A stretch of 64,000 nucleotides of DNA from Delphinapterus leucas (GCF_002288925.2 NW_022098008.1:7732036-7796035); one strand, 5' to 3'. Counted from the stretch's first letter, positions 40,366 through 52,389 are shown. A program made the numbers and translations. The notes: generated from the letters alone by a model not told the origin.

Positions 40366-40866
40366 TTTTTTTTTTTTACATCTTTATTGGAGTATAATTG
40401 CTTTACAATGGTGTGTTAGTTTCTGCTTTATAACAAAGTTGATCAGTTATACATATACATATGTTCCCATATCTCTTCCCTCTTGCGTCTCCCTCCCACC
40501 CTCCCTATCCCACCCCTCTAGGTGGTCACAAAGCACCGAGCTGATCTCCATGTGCTATGCGGCTGCTTCCCACTAGCTATCTACCTTATGTTTGTTAGTG
40601 TATATATGTCCATGCCACTCTCTCGCTTTGTCACAGCTTACCCTTCCCCCTCCCCATATCCTCAAGTCCATTCTCTAGTAGGTCTGTGTCTTTATTCCTG
40701 TCCTGCCCCTAGGTTTTTCAGAACCATTTTATTTTTAGATTCCATACATATGTGTTAGCATACTGTATGTGTTTTTCTCTTTCTGACTTACTTCACTCTG
40801 TATGACAGACTCTAGGTCCATCCTCCTCATTACAAATAACTCAGTTTCGTTTCTTTTTATGGCTGA
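40366..40866 (-). mobile_element. Young L1 3' end, antisense
   Basis: The + strand starts with a T-run, then CATCTTTATTGGAGTATAAT, C-rich antisense of the purine 3' UTR, and antisense end of ORF2 (TTCACTCTGTATGACAGACT). An exact 11-bp duplication GGATTCTTCTT flanks it (40355-40365 and 40867-40877). It is the only young L1 on the - strand. Confidence 0.96.
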
Positions 40867-40877
40867 GGATTCTTCTT

Positions 40878-41824
40878 AATATAGTGATCAGTTTCAGGAT
40901 ATGAAACTCTTGTGATGGGGGATTTTGTATTTTTGCTCTGATTTTAAACAATGTCTAAAACAAGACTCACAGAATGATAGAGTGATAACCACTGCTATTC
41001 TGAGTATGCAACGAGCATTTAAATGGTGCCTTTGCAATCAGAGCGTGCTCGACCCTCACCTTTATAGGAAATGACCGGGTGCTCTGCTCTCTGGCACTGA
41101 GATGCGTCTGTCTCCGGCTGGGCGAGTCTCCACCATCCCAGGCTTGAGAAGAGCCACGCAATGATGCAGGGTCCCTTCATGGTGGGCAGGAGACCTTAGG
41201 ATCTGGACACTTGTCTTTAACCAGAAGCTCGTCGTCCCGTCATGTGGGGAAAGTGCCTAAAACACGCAAAAGAGAACAAGTGCCTTAACATGGGTTCACG
41301 TTTTCTGGTGGCTGGTCTTTTAGTAAAGCCCCATCACGCCCTTTAAAAAAAAAGAGCCTTGCAGTGCTTGGACAAACACACCTTCTTCTAGGAGATATTT
41401 CAGAAATGTGTGAGTAATAATATATGTCTCAATCTAGACCTCTTTTCCTCCCAATAATTTTATGAGATAACCCATTGATTATAAAAGAAGAATGTTCAAG
41501 TTTAAGCTCTATCAAGTAGTCATCGTCCCCACCCCCATGAAGAATTCAGTTTCAGAGTTGTGACCATCGATTGGTTATCCCTTGGAACATCATTCTCGCC
41601 CGGTCGTGCAAATGCAGATCTACGTGTGGATGCCCTAAGAATTCCTCCCCTTCCCTTTTCAAAATACAAAAGCCCCTATTAAATAAGGCCATGACCATTG
41701 TCCTTGACTAATAACCTGATTAATACTATCTACCCAACTCTTAAAAATCATCCACAGTGGGTGCATTTCTCCTTTGAAATTTACAGATGACCTTCCTGAA
41801 AAGTTTTTGGCTAGAGATCAAGTG
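40878..41824. other. No gene recognised
   Basis: Unique sequence. No supported feature. Confidence 0.45.
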
Positions 41825-42300
41825 TGCATCAAATAAAACCTATATGGAGCACCTACTGGGTGAAATGAAATTGCCGTGCTGGGAGCTGGGAAACTCTAAA
41901 GATCACGAATAATTTAAAAGATTAATAAGCTTTAAAATAAGATAGGGTTATAAAAATAACTATAATCCAAGCTGTTAGAAAATCATAAAAAGAAGCAGGA
42001 GCACTATGGGGGTTAGGAGAGAGAGTACAACTGCTACTTAGAGAGATCAAGGGTGGGTCAAAGGAAGACTTCATATTTGAGTTTAATCGTGGAGGATAAA
42101 GAGGATTTCAACAGATGGAGACTTCTGGAAGTAATCCAGAAGAGGATGAAATGATGCACTGAAGGGCCAAGAGGAATGAGTAGGCAACATGTGTTGGGAA
42201 GAGTTTACTGTACTTGACCCCAGGGGACAGAAAGGGGAGAAATGGAAAGCAGCCTAGAGAGAATGTTGGGTTAAGATTTGGAAGGCGAATGAATGATACT
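41825..42300 (-). mobile_element. L2 LINE 3' end, antisense
   Basis: Follows antisense L2: GGAGCACCTACTGGGTG, GGAAGACTTCATATTTGAG, CTGAAGGGCCAAGAGGAATG and AGCCTAGAGAG. It probably belongs to the same copy as 43040-44400, with other sequence between. Confidence 0.6.
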
Positions 42301-42534
42301 AAGGTCTGAGGTCTCTATTTTTAGGCAATAAGCTACCACAGTGTATTAACATTAGAAGAAATAGTAATCATTCTCACCATAGCATACACAGGAAATCAGC
42401 TAAAGAGCAGAAAGGTCAAGAAGTTAAATTGAAGATACAGCAATTGTTCAGAAGAGAAAGAAAGGAAGCTGTGACTTCAGGTGGGGTCAATGTGAACAGA
42501 AATTAAGGTAAACCCAGCAAACACTCAGTGTGAT

Positions 42535-42995
42535 GGGTCAGGCAAAGTACAGAAAATTAAAGATGTCCACAGCTTCTTTGACCTTCCTCCCACTGAAGGC
42601 TGGATCTTCACCCCCTCTCTTGAATCTGGGTTGGCTCTCTGACTGCTTTGCTCAGTCAGATACAACAGAAGTGATGGTATCCTAGTTTCCAAGCCCATAC
42701 CCTAAGAGGCTAGCAGTTTCTACTTCCTGTCTCCTCTGGGGCACTGAGACACTGGGTCAGAAGCCCAATGTCCCTGAAACTGTCATGCCAGGGAGACCAC
42801 ATATACGTCCTCCTGGTGATGTTTCTCACTAAGCCCAGCTTCCCAGCCAGCCCCACCAAGGCACCTGATATATGAGTAAAGCTGAAACCCACTGAGTGAC
42901 TTTAGTATCACAAGAGCAAAGAAATCAACTAGTTGAGCGCTGTCCAATTTCCTAACCCCCAAAGTGTGAAATATAATAAATGGTTATTGTTCTAA
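42535..42995 (+). mobile_element. LTR-like or similar ancient element
   Basis: Contains TTTGACCTTCCTCCCACTGAAGG, GGTTGGCTCTCTGACTGC and the end TATAATAAATGGTTATTGTTC. This resembles old LTR-type repeats with an AATAAA-containing 3' end. It interrupts the antisense L2. Family not resolved. Confidence 0.4.
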
Positions 42996-43473
42996 TCTGT
43001 TAAATTGGGAGGAACAGAAAGCAAAGAGGCACAGATGGACTGAAGATAAAGAATGTGAGTCACTTTGAGGACAGTCATGCCATTTTTTAAAATATGATAA
43101 TCAACAGAAGAAGTTTTAGAGGAGGATATGATCATTTGGTTTTGTGCATGTTGGGTTTAAGATGCCAAGAGAATATTTAAGGAAATGCAGCTGACTGTGG
43201 AAAATTCAGGTTGGATGCTCAGGAAAGAAAAGAATTCAGAGACAACATATAATCTTTGGAATGTTTAAAATCATGGGTGTGGTTGAGACTCACCAAGGGA
43301 AAGCATGAGAGAAAAAAAGGGCTAAAGAGAAGTGTTTATTTAGAATTTGTTCAAGAAAAGTAACCACACGAAGATGAGACAAGAGAACAGATATAGCGCA
43401 TCAAGTGAACACAGCATCATGGGAGCCAAGTTAAGTTGGAGGATAGAAATAACACATTTTAAAAAGAGGTCTC

Positions 43474-43709
43474 AAATGTAAAATAGATAGCTAGTGGAAA
43501 GCAGCTGCATCGCACAGGGAGATGAACTTGGTACCAAAGCACCTAGAGGGGTGGGATAGAGAGGGTGGGAGGGAGACGCAAGAGGGACGGGATATGGGGA
43601 TATATGTATACGTATAGCTGATTCACTCTGTTATACAGCAGAAACTAATACAACATTGTAAAGCAATTATACTCCAATAAAGATGTTAACATTTTTTTTA
43701 ATAAAAAAT
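43474..43709 (+). mobile_element. Very short L1 3' UTR insertion
   Basis: Only the last 236 bp of an L1: AAATGTAAAATAGATAGC, G-runs, GATTCACTCTGTTATACAGC, ACTCCAATAAAGATGTTAAC and an A-rich tail. The 13-bp duplication AAAAAGAGGTCTC/AAAAAGAGGCCTC (43461-43473, 43710-43722) has one mismatch. Confidence 0.95.
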
Positions 43710-43777
43710 AAAAAGAGGCCTCGTCCACTGTACCCTGATGAGGTAGAGCGAAGACTACTGGCTTTAGTCAAAGGACA

Positions 43778-44023
43778 TATATACACTACCAAACGTAAAA
43801 TAGATAGCTAGTGGGAAGCAGCCGTGTAGCACAGGGAGATCAGCTCGGTGCTTTGAGAACACCTAGAGGGATGGGATAGGGAGGGTGGGAGAGAGGGAGA
43901 TGCAAGACGGAAGAGATATGGGAACATATGTATATGTATAACTGATTCACTTTGTTATAAAGCAGAAACTAACACACCATTGTAAAGCAACTATACTCCA
44001 ATAAAGATGTTAAAAAAGAAAAA
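43778..44023 (+). mobile_element. Second very short L1 3' UTR insertion
   Basis: The last 246 bp of a young L1, from TATATACACTACCAAACG to AATAAAGATGTTAAAAAAG and A-run. Flanked by AAAGGACA (43770-43777, 44024-44031), a short exact duplication. It starts only 55 bp after the previous insertion's right duplication. Confidence 0.94.
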
Positions 44024-44400
44024 AAAGGACAGTCAATGGTCAACTCTGGGGTCAGTTTCAGAAAAACAGGAGACAGAGTCCATGACATGAGAAACCAAGA
44101 AGGGAACAGATGAAGCAAAAGTGGGACAGAATATCTGTGGTAACTTGAATGCTAGGTAACCCCAGAAAATTCAATGAAATCAGGTAAGCATGGAAGGACC
44201 AAAGTTCAGAAAATTTTAGGGTACAGAAAACACATCATTAAATGTGGCTTCTTTTCTGAGGAGTGGTGAGTGGAGAAGAGACTGTAGATTTAAGAGGGAG
44301 AGGTGGTATAAGATACAGAAAAGCAGGGGTGGCAAACTATTAAGGTTCCAGTAGAGAGGGTGGTTATGAAAGGGAGGAGAGGGGCCTCTTCTTTAAAAAG

Positions 44401-44916
44401 GGGTGTGCACACGAGTACATGGTGATATGTCAACATGGAGAAAACACGAAGTGGAGGTACATTGAATTTCACAGTCTCCGTATTTTGCGCCTCATTGACT
44501 CAATCCTCCCATGGATGGAAATGTTCAAATTAGGCAGAGAAAAAAGTGAAGGGGCTGCAAATCATGATGAGGCAAGAGTATGGTTTCCAGAGGAGGGAGA
44601 GAGTCTGAGCATGAACGTGGGGGAAGGAAAGGAGAGAAAAACTGGGAGCCAAGTATACATCTGTCCAATGGGTCCATAATCCCTGACCAGGCCAGTACAT
44701 TGTAATGGGCAATGGAGGCATACATGCTATTTTTTCCTGGGTTTTAAAATTAAAAGTATGATTAATTTCACTTTTGGAAAAGGGGTCACAGTCTGCAAAA
44801 CTGGAGACTGCTCTTGAACTCCAGTCTGGAGGCAAATACATGAAGCAGCCCACCTTTCTTCTCCCTCTGACCTGAGACTTATGACGTGACATTTTACCAA
44901 ATGACATATCTTAATA
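44401..44916. other. No gene recognised; possibly more decayed L2
   Basis: Purine-rich sequence that may continue the antisense L2. A pair of overlapping short frames on both strands lacks any domain. Confidence 0.35.
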
Positions 44917-45150
44917 GGAGTTTGGGATGAACACATAGACACTACCATATATAAAACAGATAATCAACAAGGACCTACTGTGTAGCACAGGGAACTCTAC
45001 TCAGTATTCTGTAATAACCTATATGAGAAAAGAATCTGAAAAAGAATGGCTAGATGTATATGTAGAACTGAATGACTTTGCTGTACACCTGAGACTAACA
45101 CAACATTGTAAATCAACTATATTCCAATATAAAATAAGAAATTAAGTCTA
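44917..45150 (+). mobile_element. L1 3' UTR, older subfamily
   Basis: Reads ACACATAGACACTACCATAT, AACAAGGACCTACTGTGTAG and GTAAATCAACTATATTCCAA. It is the same 3' UTR type as 12119-12574 and 33698-34353. No clear duplication found. Confidence 0.88.
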
Positions 45151-45180
45151 AAAAGAGTAACACCCATTAGAGGCGCTTTA

Positions 45181-45490
45181 TTTTATTTATTTTATTTTTA
45201 TTTTTTGGCTGCATTGTGTCTTCATTGCTGCGCATGGGCTTTCTCTAGCTGTGGCGAGCAGGGGCTATTCTTCGTGGTGGTGCACAGGCATCTCATTGCG
45301 GTGCGTGGGCATCTCATTGTGGTGGTTTCTCTTGCTGTGGAGCATGCATGGGCTCTAGGCACAAGGGCTATTGTGGCGCACGGGCTCAGTTGCTCTGCGG
45401 CATGTGGGATCTTCCCGGACCAGGGCTCGAACCTGTGTCCCCTGCACTGGCAGGCGGATTCTTAACCACTAAGCCACCAGGGAAGTCCTG
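45181..45490 (-). mobile_element. Longer, older tRNA-derived SINE, antisense
   Basis: The + strand runs from TTTATTTTTTGGCTGCATTG through GGCTCTAGGCACAAGGGCTA to GGGCTCGAACCTGTGTCCCC (antisense B box) and AGCCACCAGGGAAGTCC (antisense head). At about 310 bp it is longer than the young 205-bp type and belongs to the extended CHR/cetartiodactyl group. The flanks TTAGAGGCGCTTTA and TTAGAGTTGTTTTA (45167-45180, 45491-45504) are a diverged target-site duplication. Confidence 0.92.
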
Positions 45491-45636
45491 TTAGAGTTGT
45501 TTTAGATGTAATTTTGATCTGTTCAGAGCAAGGAGATTTGGAGCACCCTCACCAGTCCACTCGGGAAAGGGCTGCAGGTAGAGTATCACTGCCCCACATC
45601 AAAACAAAATGGTGATGATAAAAAATTATGGGAAGG

Positions 45637-45846
45637 GGCTTCCCTGGTGGCGCAGTGGTTGGAAGTCTGCCTGCCGATGCAGGGGACACGGGTTCGTGCC
45701 CCGGTCCGGGAAGATCCCACATGCCGCGGAGCGGCTGGGCCTGTGAGCCATGGCCGCTGAGCCTGTGTGTCTGGAGCCTGTGCTCCGCAACGGGAGAGGC
45801 CACAACAGTGAGAGGCCCATGTACAGAAAAAAAAAAAAAAAAAAAA
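45637..45846 (+). mobile_element. Young CHR-type SINE
   Basis: Head GGCTTCCCTGGTGGCGCAGT, intact B box region, and a tail of more than 20 A. The flanks share AATTATGGGAAGG (45624-45636 and 45847-45859) exactly. Confidence 0.97.
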
Positions 45847-45859
45847 AATTATGGGAAGG

Positions 45860-46706
45860 ATAGTGAAAGTAACCGTGAACTCTCAGCAAGGGCTAGCTAG
45901 CTGTGTGGCAGGCAGGACACCAAGCACTTACACCCCCACCTGGCAGCCAGCAGGCACCCAGAGCAGTATCTCTGACACATCAACTCCCACTGAACAGCAT
46001 CCATCACAGAAATGAACGGAAGCATGGCCGTCTCGACCTCTGAGACTGAGCTCAGGTCACCCTAGGGCTAAAAGCAAATTCCTCTCTTGCAGAGAGTTTT
46101 CAGTGTGTCAGACCCAAGCCAACATAGAATCCCCTTCTGTTAACCATGAAACAAGTTATACAGACAACTGCCAACTGGACCTGTCCTATATTTCCAATAG
46201 CCATGCATTCCCATCTCAATCCTAACATCTTGCCTCCCGAAGGAAAGCTGAAGAAGAATAACGCAAGTGCCTGAAACGTTCCTTCCCTGGGATGTTGAAA
46301 GTGATGATTAGAGAAGAAAATGCCCTGTCAAGTGAAAGAGCTGCTAAAAGGAGACAGACCCATGGTCCTATGGGGATGAGATGAAATTATATGTTTGCCA
46401 CGTTAAACTAAGGGAAGCACATTTAATGAGAACAGGTGATTTTTAGAAGTTTATAATTTTCGGACTATAACACGTTACCTTTGTTCTTAAAATAAAGGTA
46501 CTGTAAACAGTCAGCCTGGGAAGGTACCAGGGAGGGGTGTTCACAGTTTTCATTTACATCAGGGTTTTCTGAGCATCCTACCATGCAAAGCTAACTCGTT
46601 GAATAGTCCTTTACTCAAAACAGGCTCAGATTGAAATATCAGGTCCTTCCACCCTGGACCCTCACCCCTCAGTGGAATATGGTGGGGTGGGGAGAAGCAT
46701 ATTTAT
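45860..46706. other. No gene recognised
   Basis: Unique sequence. A 7-bp inverted repeat TACCTTT/AAAGGTA occurs at 46476-46500, too small to interpret. Confidence 0.45.
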
Positions 46707-46895
46707 ATCAGAGATTTTAGTGCTCAATCTATTGCCATTTCGAGCCAGGTAATTCTTTGTTCTGGGAGCTGTTCTGTGCATTTAGCAGCATCCCTGGCCT
46801 CTCTACCCGCTAGATGCCAGTAGCAACCCCCCAATCTGTGCCAACCAAAATTGGCTCCAGACTTTGTCAAATCGCCCTGGTTGAGAATCTCTGAT
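46707..46895 (-). mobile_element. MER20-like hAT-Charlie DNA transposon
   Basis: The + strand carries the antisense MER20 pattern: GGTAATTCTTTGTTCTGGGA, GCAGCATCCCTGGCCTCT, CCGCTAGATGCCAGTAGCAA and CCCTGGTTGAGAATCTCTG. Non-coding. MER20 copies are known to have been used as enhancers in placental mammals, but nothing here shows that. Confidence 0.8.
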
Positions 46896-46929
46896 TTGTA
46901 TGTATCAAAATACCTCTCCCTCTTTAGAA

Positions 46930-47560
46930 ATTAAATAAGCCATCATCACCTGAAAGATTATTTTTAAATATGCTTATATAAATCACCCAACTGAATTCGT
47001 ATTGAGTCATTTCAGCAAAATTTCAATAAAAACGAAAGTCACGTTAATTATAACTATTTGCTACATCGGGGAAATACATGATAAAGGAATTTTCAAAGGA
47101 TCAATTTCAATAAAAGTTGTTTGAATTTCATCCTACCACCTCTGGAAAATTAAAAATATGTTTGGTGACAATACTAAACAAGTTGATTTTGCCAATAGGA
47201 AGATTTATTACAGCAGGCCACTTTGGGCTACAAAACAGAAGCATTTTTGTTGCATCTGCTTCAAAATCCCTGAAGCCTTCCCTTTAGTTTCCTGATGTGG
47301 GAGTACGTTCTCTCTATAAGCTCGATCTAAATAAGCAAAGCTCCATATATACATGTTTGTGCAATAAATAACATTTCTCATTCACACCCACACTGCAAAT
47401 GAATAGGCTTTGGGGAATAGAAAATCACTGTTCCTTTTAGTTAAAAACAACTGCTGTCAGATAAAATAGAAATCAAAAGAATGAAAGCTTACACAAGAAG
47501 TTTTGCTTCAGGAACAAAGTCTAACTAGTGATTAATAAAACCAGATCCAAAATAAGCTTC
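46930..47560. promoter_or_regulatory. Candidate conserved non-coding block
   Basis: About 630 bp, repeat-free and AT-rich, with homeodomain-like (GTTAATTATAAC), TRE-like (TGAGTCATTTC at about 47004-47014) and MEF2-like cores. There is no coding frame or transposon end. Regulatory role is inferred from composition. Confidence 0.22.
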
Positions 47561-48765
47561 AAGTACTTTTTTTCAGGGGAGGCTGGTGTTCCTCTGAGTC
47601 TTTGACCCACTGTAAAGTTGGAAATGGCCAGATGCATGGGTGCAACTCAGAGAGTCCACAGAAACTCTGCCAGCCCGGCTCCTACCTGATGGCTTTAGGA
47701 CCTCCATTGCAGACAAGATGGAGAAGTCAGGTGAGAGAACTGACCAATAAGCTGCTCGGAGAGGACCAGGAAGCCGAGCCCCACACCCACTGGAGCACAG
47801 CAGCCCTTGGGAGGATGCTTCGCGTGCGCATCTCAACTGTAAAAACTTACAGTCTGTTGTAACATCAGAAGCACAACGACAGGATTTATAAGAAGGGGAT
47901 GGACAGCTCTTCTGAAAGGTCTGTGTTTGTCCTCATCTTTCCATCCATCTCTTGGCCCTATTCCATGGGATCAGATGAAACACTCCCCCAGAGACTAAAG
48001 CCCCAGCCCGAACCGAAAGCAGCAGAACCACTGAAGAAAATCAGTCCATCATCTGAACAAACCGTGGAGCCTTATTCCCGCACACCCTGGCACAGCCAAA
48101 CATGGTGTTACAACATCTACTGCACAGTCGTCAGCTGCTGCCAGGTAAACAGCCTCGCCCTATTCAAACCCTCCCAGGATTTTCCACTGCTTTCCGAAGA
48201 GAATACTCTGCCCTTCCACCAACGAGCCATCTCCTCCTAATTCCACCTCCACTAATCCCAGTGCCAAGGCTTCCCTTCAGCCCCTCCCGCCTAGCCACGG
48301 TCCTCCGGGTAAGCCTTGCACACTCTTTGCATGTTTGCTGATGCCTCGGGCCCCACTGCTGCCCCGAGTCTTCCCACTACCCAAGGTCAAGGCTGGCCTC
48401 CACCTTCTGCACACACAGCGGCTGCCTACTCCTTTCTGGGAAACCCTGAGGAACCAGTTACAGTGCCTGCTTCCTCATCAAGGGTTCCATGGAAAGTCAT
48501 ATAACCTTACGCGTTTCTAAGCTTTGACTTCTCCTTTGTATCGTAAACAAGCTACGGGTTGAACACGCAGTTACAGCCCCAAATGTATGCATTCCGACAA
48601 GCTGAATCGGCCATCTGAATGAATCAGAAGTCACGTAGCCGACGTTCTATTTAGCAGCATCCAGAACTCACGCATCCCTTGCCACTGAACAAGCACCACT
48701 GTCAGAGGGTTTATGCAGCCCCTTGGCACACAGGAGACAGGAAGTGAGTCAACAACTCAATGAAT
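47561..48765. other. No gene recognised; C-rich patch
   Basis: Moderate-GC sequence. Overlapping frames at 47602-48520 lack domains and splice logic. The part at about 48150-48490 is C-rich and could be an old L2 fragment. Confidence 0.4.
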
Positions 48766-48769
48766 CCGC

Positions 48770-48890
48770 AAGGTGGAGGGGCCGGCTGAAATCACCTCAT
48801 CTCTCCCTTCACTTTGCAGCAGAGAAAGCGAAGGCTCAAATGGATTGAACGGATCTTACAGATTAAGGTAAGATCAAGTGTGCAGTGTCA
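48770..48890 (-). mobile_element. MIR SINE fragment, antisense
   Basis: The + strand carries CACTTTGCAGCAGAGAAAGC, AAGGCTCAAATGGATTGAAC, a decayed match to the antisense MIR core (TTTTACAGATGAGGAAACTGAGGC). Confidence 0.45.
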
Positions 48891-49487
48891 GGCCATGTCA
48901 AAACAGGAGAAAAACCCTCTGGCCCTTTGCCTGGCACACTCAGCCTTCCTGCTCACACTGGTAAAACCACACATTTATGGCCGCAAGTTCAAACAACCCG
49001 AATTACCCCCAGAAACACAGTCTTCTCCCCAGAGTAAAGCGTAAGAGATGAACCCATGGCCTGGAAACAGGGGGCATCCTTAATCCAGACAGTCATACTG
49101 AAGGATGCCACCTGTGGGCAAGGGACAGTCCTCCAACACAGAAGAGGACACAGTCTGGGCATTTGCAGCTCACAGGTATGAGTAGTCAAGCAAGTAAAAT
49201 CCATCTTTTGATAATTACCAAATTATCCTAGAAGTAGGAGCAAAGTCTGAGGGAACATAGAAAAGGGAGGAATCCCTCTGAATGGATGAAGAAGACAGAA
49301 GCTATGGCTTCTGAAGGGGTTCAATTTCAAGTGTTCAAAGAAGGGGGAATAAAGGTCAGGGAGCATCTAAGCCCTCACTGTCTTCATGGCTGGAAGGAAC
49401 CTGTTGAATGAATCTGTGCTCTTTCCAAGTAGTAATGTCAGACATTCTAGGTACTGAGCAGGAAATGGGATTAAATGAAGAATCAAT
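48891..49487. other. No gene recognised
   Basis: Unassigned sequence up to the next SINE. Confidence 0.4.
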
Positions 49488-49501
49488 AAAACAATAAACT
49501 T

Positions 49502-49708
49502 GGGCTTCCCTGGTGGCACAGTGGTTGAGAGTCTGCCTGCCGATGCAGGGGACACGGGTTCGTGCCCCGGTCCGGGAAGATCCCACATGCCGCGGAGCGG
49601 CTGGGCCCGTGAGCCATGGCCACTGAGCCTGTGCGTCTGGAGCCTGTGCTCCGCAACGGGAGAGGCCACAACAGTGAGAGGCCCACGTAACGCAAAAAAA
49701 AACCCAAC
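49502..49708 (+). mobile_element. Young CHR-type SINE
   Basis: Head GGGCTTCCCTGGTGGCACAG, B box region and a short A tail. The 14-bp duplication AAAACAATAAACTT is exact (49488-49501 and 49709-49722). Confidence 0.97.
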
Positions 49709-49722
49709 AAAACAATAAACTT

Positions 49723-50089
49723 AAGTTAATGCACAGTGTTCAAGTAAATAGATTCTTCTAACCTTTTTCAAAAATAATAACCGAACATTTTATTCTTTGG
49801 GAAATAAAGCAAAATTAAAGTTTTCTTGTTATTGTGTTGAGTCTATAAGGGCAATCAGGATGTTCACCAGACATATTGCATCTTCATTTTTTAGGTACAT
49901 TTTTATGAAAATTGGATCCTCTTTACATTATTTTAACCCATGTACCGTCACTGCCAAATTTCAGCCAAAAGAGGTTTAACACAAATGAATTAGTGCAACG
50001 TTTTTAGGAATGTCTTAATGAAAACACTGACCGCCCTCAAGTACAGAAACACTGCCAGATGCCACCTTCAGGTAACTGAGTAAGAAAAT
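49723..50089. other. No gene recognised
   Basis: AT-rich unique sequence. Confidence 0.4.
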
Positions 50090-50480
50090 GACTTTATTAC
50101 TCATAGGTTTTCATCGTATCTGAACTGAGATGAGATAGGATTTTATGGCTATATAAAATGACTTCATGGAATAAAATGGGAAAAAGCAAACATTGACGTA
50201 TTTTACACATTTCAATAATGGTTCAGCTCCAGCGACCTTATTTTATATCTCTCTTCAAAGGGAATTGTTATTACACTTTTGTCTTTTTCCCCTTGTTTAG
50301 CTCCAGATCGCCTGGAGGGACCATAAAAATAAATGAAGTCCATTTGATAAAATTATCATTTACACAAAGGCAATATTAATTTTATCTGTCAGCAGGTTTT
50401 AAAACTAAGAGAAGGTTCATTCAATCTACTTCTGTAATAGGTAAATCAACAGGAATACTTTCTAAGAATGGAAAAAAAAA
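50090..50480. promoter_or_regulatory. Candidate conserved non-coding block
   Basis: Repeat-free. Contains a CRE-like TTGACGTA (about 50193-50200), CCATAAAAATAAATG (about 50321-50335) and TGATAAAATTATCATTTAC, whose TGATAAAATTATCA core is an inverted GATA-type palindrome (about 50346-50359). Inference only. Confidence 0.25.
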
Positions 50481-52205
50481 CCCTTAAATAACGGGTCTTT
50501 CAAGGCAATATAACTATATTGACAATTTCTAAAGGATTTATCTAGAGAGGAAACTCATAGGGACAGAACAAAATAATCACATTATAAATGACTCTCATAA
50601 TGTGACAATTACTATTCATAGCTCCCATTCATTTTTAGGTGAGATAGGCAGGAGCTGCAGTGCCACTTTGTCTCTTGTCACCTAGAAGGTGTGATGTCTA
50701 TGATGACCTGCAAAAGCATGCAACACTGGCAGGAAGAAAAGAATGCTCCCCAACGTTTCTGCTCTGGTCAGCGTCACTGGTCGCCTTCTGATTGCCAAGT
50801 CCGGTAAGCTGATGCAACTGGACATCTGTCACCATGGCATCTGCGCCCATGTCCTCTCCAACTGAATATCTCTGCAAACCCTCTCCTCCCTGGTTTCCTT
50901 AACACCCCAATCTCCCTGTGTGCTTACTGCATCCAGAACTCTTACTCCCATCTTCCCTTTAAATGAAAGTGCACCCTACCCCAATTTCTCTCTCTGAAGA
51001 CTCACTCACCATTTTCTCCTCCTTCATCTTCCCAAAGGTCATGTGTCATTTTGTCTCTGTGTTCTGACAACTCTTCCCTTTCACCCATATTTAGAATCAT
51101 GCCCCACTCCCCACCCTAACCAACCCTCTCTATTTCTCACGTCTACATGGTTAGCTGTTTTTGACAGGTTTCCCTGCCTCTAGTTCCAATTCTTAAGCTT
51201 CATCTCTGAGTAGCCTTCTCTGACTTTTTTCCACTTCCCCCCCCGCCGATCCCCATGTGGCCCCTCTGTACATCAGCACTCATTTCTATTATAGTCGTTA
51301 TCACCCTGAACTACAATTGCCTGTGTATGTGCCTCATTCTAAAATAGGCTGTGAAACTCTCAACCTCTGGACAATACAGGATGTAGTAGACACAAAAAGT
51401 TACCACCTGAGGAATGAGTTAATGGAGAAAAACAATGTAAATCAACATACACCTCTCTACCTTCTAATCAATATTTATGCTTCCATTAAAATGCAATTCT
51501 TGTTCCCTTTCCTTCTATGACTCTACTATTCATTGTCACAGATGTTTTATTCCTCTATTAAAATTCTCTTAACATCTGGTCCACATATGAGGATTCCCAT
51601 GGTTTTGAGAAATGTCCTTTCTAAATGTCATAATTTTCCAATTAGTGGTCAAAGGGATGAAGGGATTACTATAGGCAGACCAGCTAAAAAGAGGAAGTCT
51701 CCCGGGTCTGGAAACATGAAAGCACATGGAAGATATAACTGAAGTGTGTGAACCCTGAGGGGTTTGAGTAAGTTATTCTGGCACACCATAATTTGCTGGA
51801 ACCACTTGAAAAATCAAAAGACAAAAAAAAAAAAAAGGGAAGATATTACAATTCACAGCAGAAGTAAATTCATCATATTCATTATTCTAGGGTGAAAATG
51901 CAAATACCTTGAAATTGTATCAGATAAATTTACAGATAATAGCCTACTGATACACTTGGGAAAACTAGGCTATTTAGTGAAAAGACCTCTGATTGGTGTT
52001 TTCAGATTTCAGTTGGGAATGGCCCTTGTGTGTGATGTCTGACGATACCTATTAGGCCAGTGGACCAATACACTAAAGCTGATTCATCTGAGTTCAAATG
52101 TGTCGCACTCTTTGGTCTAAGGACAAAAAAGATAGACCTCAAGAGCACTAATTACAATCTTGGGGTCCGTTTATTAAAAACAAGGATAAGAAATCCTTAC
52201 AAAAA
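50481..52205. other. No gene recognised; C/T-rich patch
   Basis: The part at 50870-51330 is pyrimidine-rich and may be a decayed L2. An A-run lies at about 51822-51837. No exon recognised. Confidence 0.4.
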
Positions 52206-52207
52206 TA

Positions 52208-52300
52208 AAAAATAACTATATTGTACTGCATATTTGAAATTTGCTAAGAGAGTAAATCTTACAAGTTCTCATCACAAGAAAAAAATACTGAGTCATATCA
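52208..52300 (+). mobile_element. L1M 3' UTR fragment
   Basis: Contains TATTGTACTGCATATTTGAAATTTGCTAAGAGAGTAAATCTT, split here only in description. It is the same 3' UTR segment as in the L1M at 53470-53530. Confidence 0.65.
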
Positions 52301-52389
52301 TCAAAATCAAAGATTCTGCTAATCGGAGAACAATAAAATACAAGAAACTGCAAAGAAGGTTATGTGGTGATGCACAGCATTAATACATC

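Larger units (their letters stand above)
43040..44400 (-). mobile_element. L2 LINE, antisense, interrupted by two L1 ends
   Basis: Matches antisense L2: TGCATGTTGGGTTTAAGATG, GAATATTTAAGGAAATGCAG, GAAAGCATGAGAG, ACTACTGGCTTTAGTCAAAG and GTCAATGGTCAACTCTGG. Two very short L1s (43474-43709, 43778-44023) sit in it, each with its own duplication. The right limit is approximate. Confidence 0.6.

Noticed and set aside
46476..46500. 7-bp inverted repeat as a terminator or structured RNA
   Set aside because: Too short and isolated in AT-rich DNA; expected by chance.
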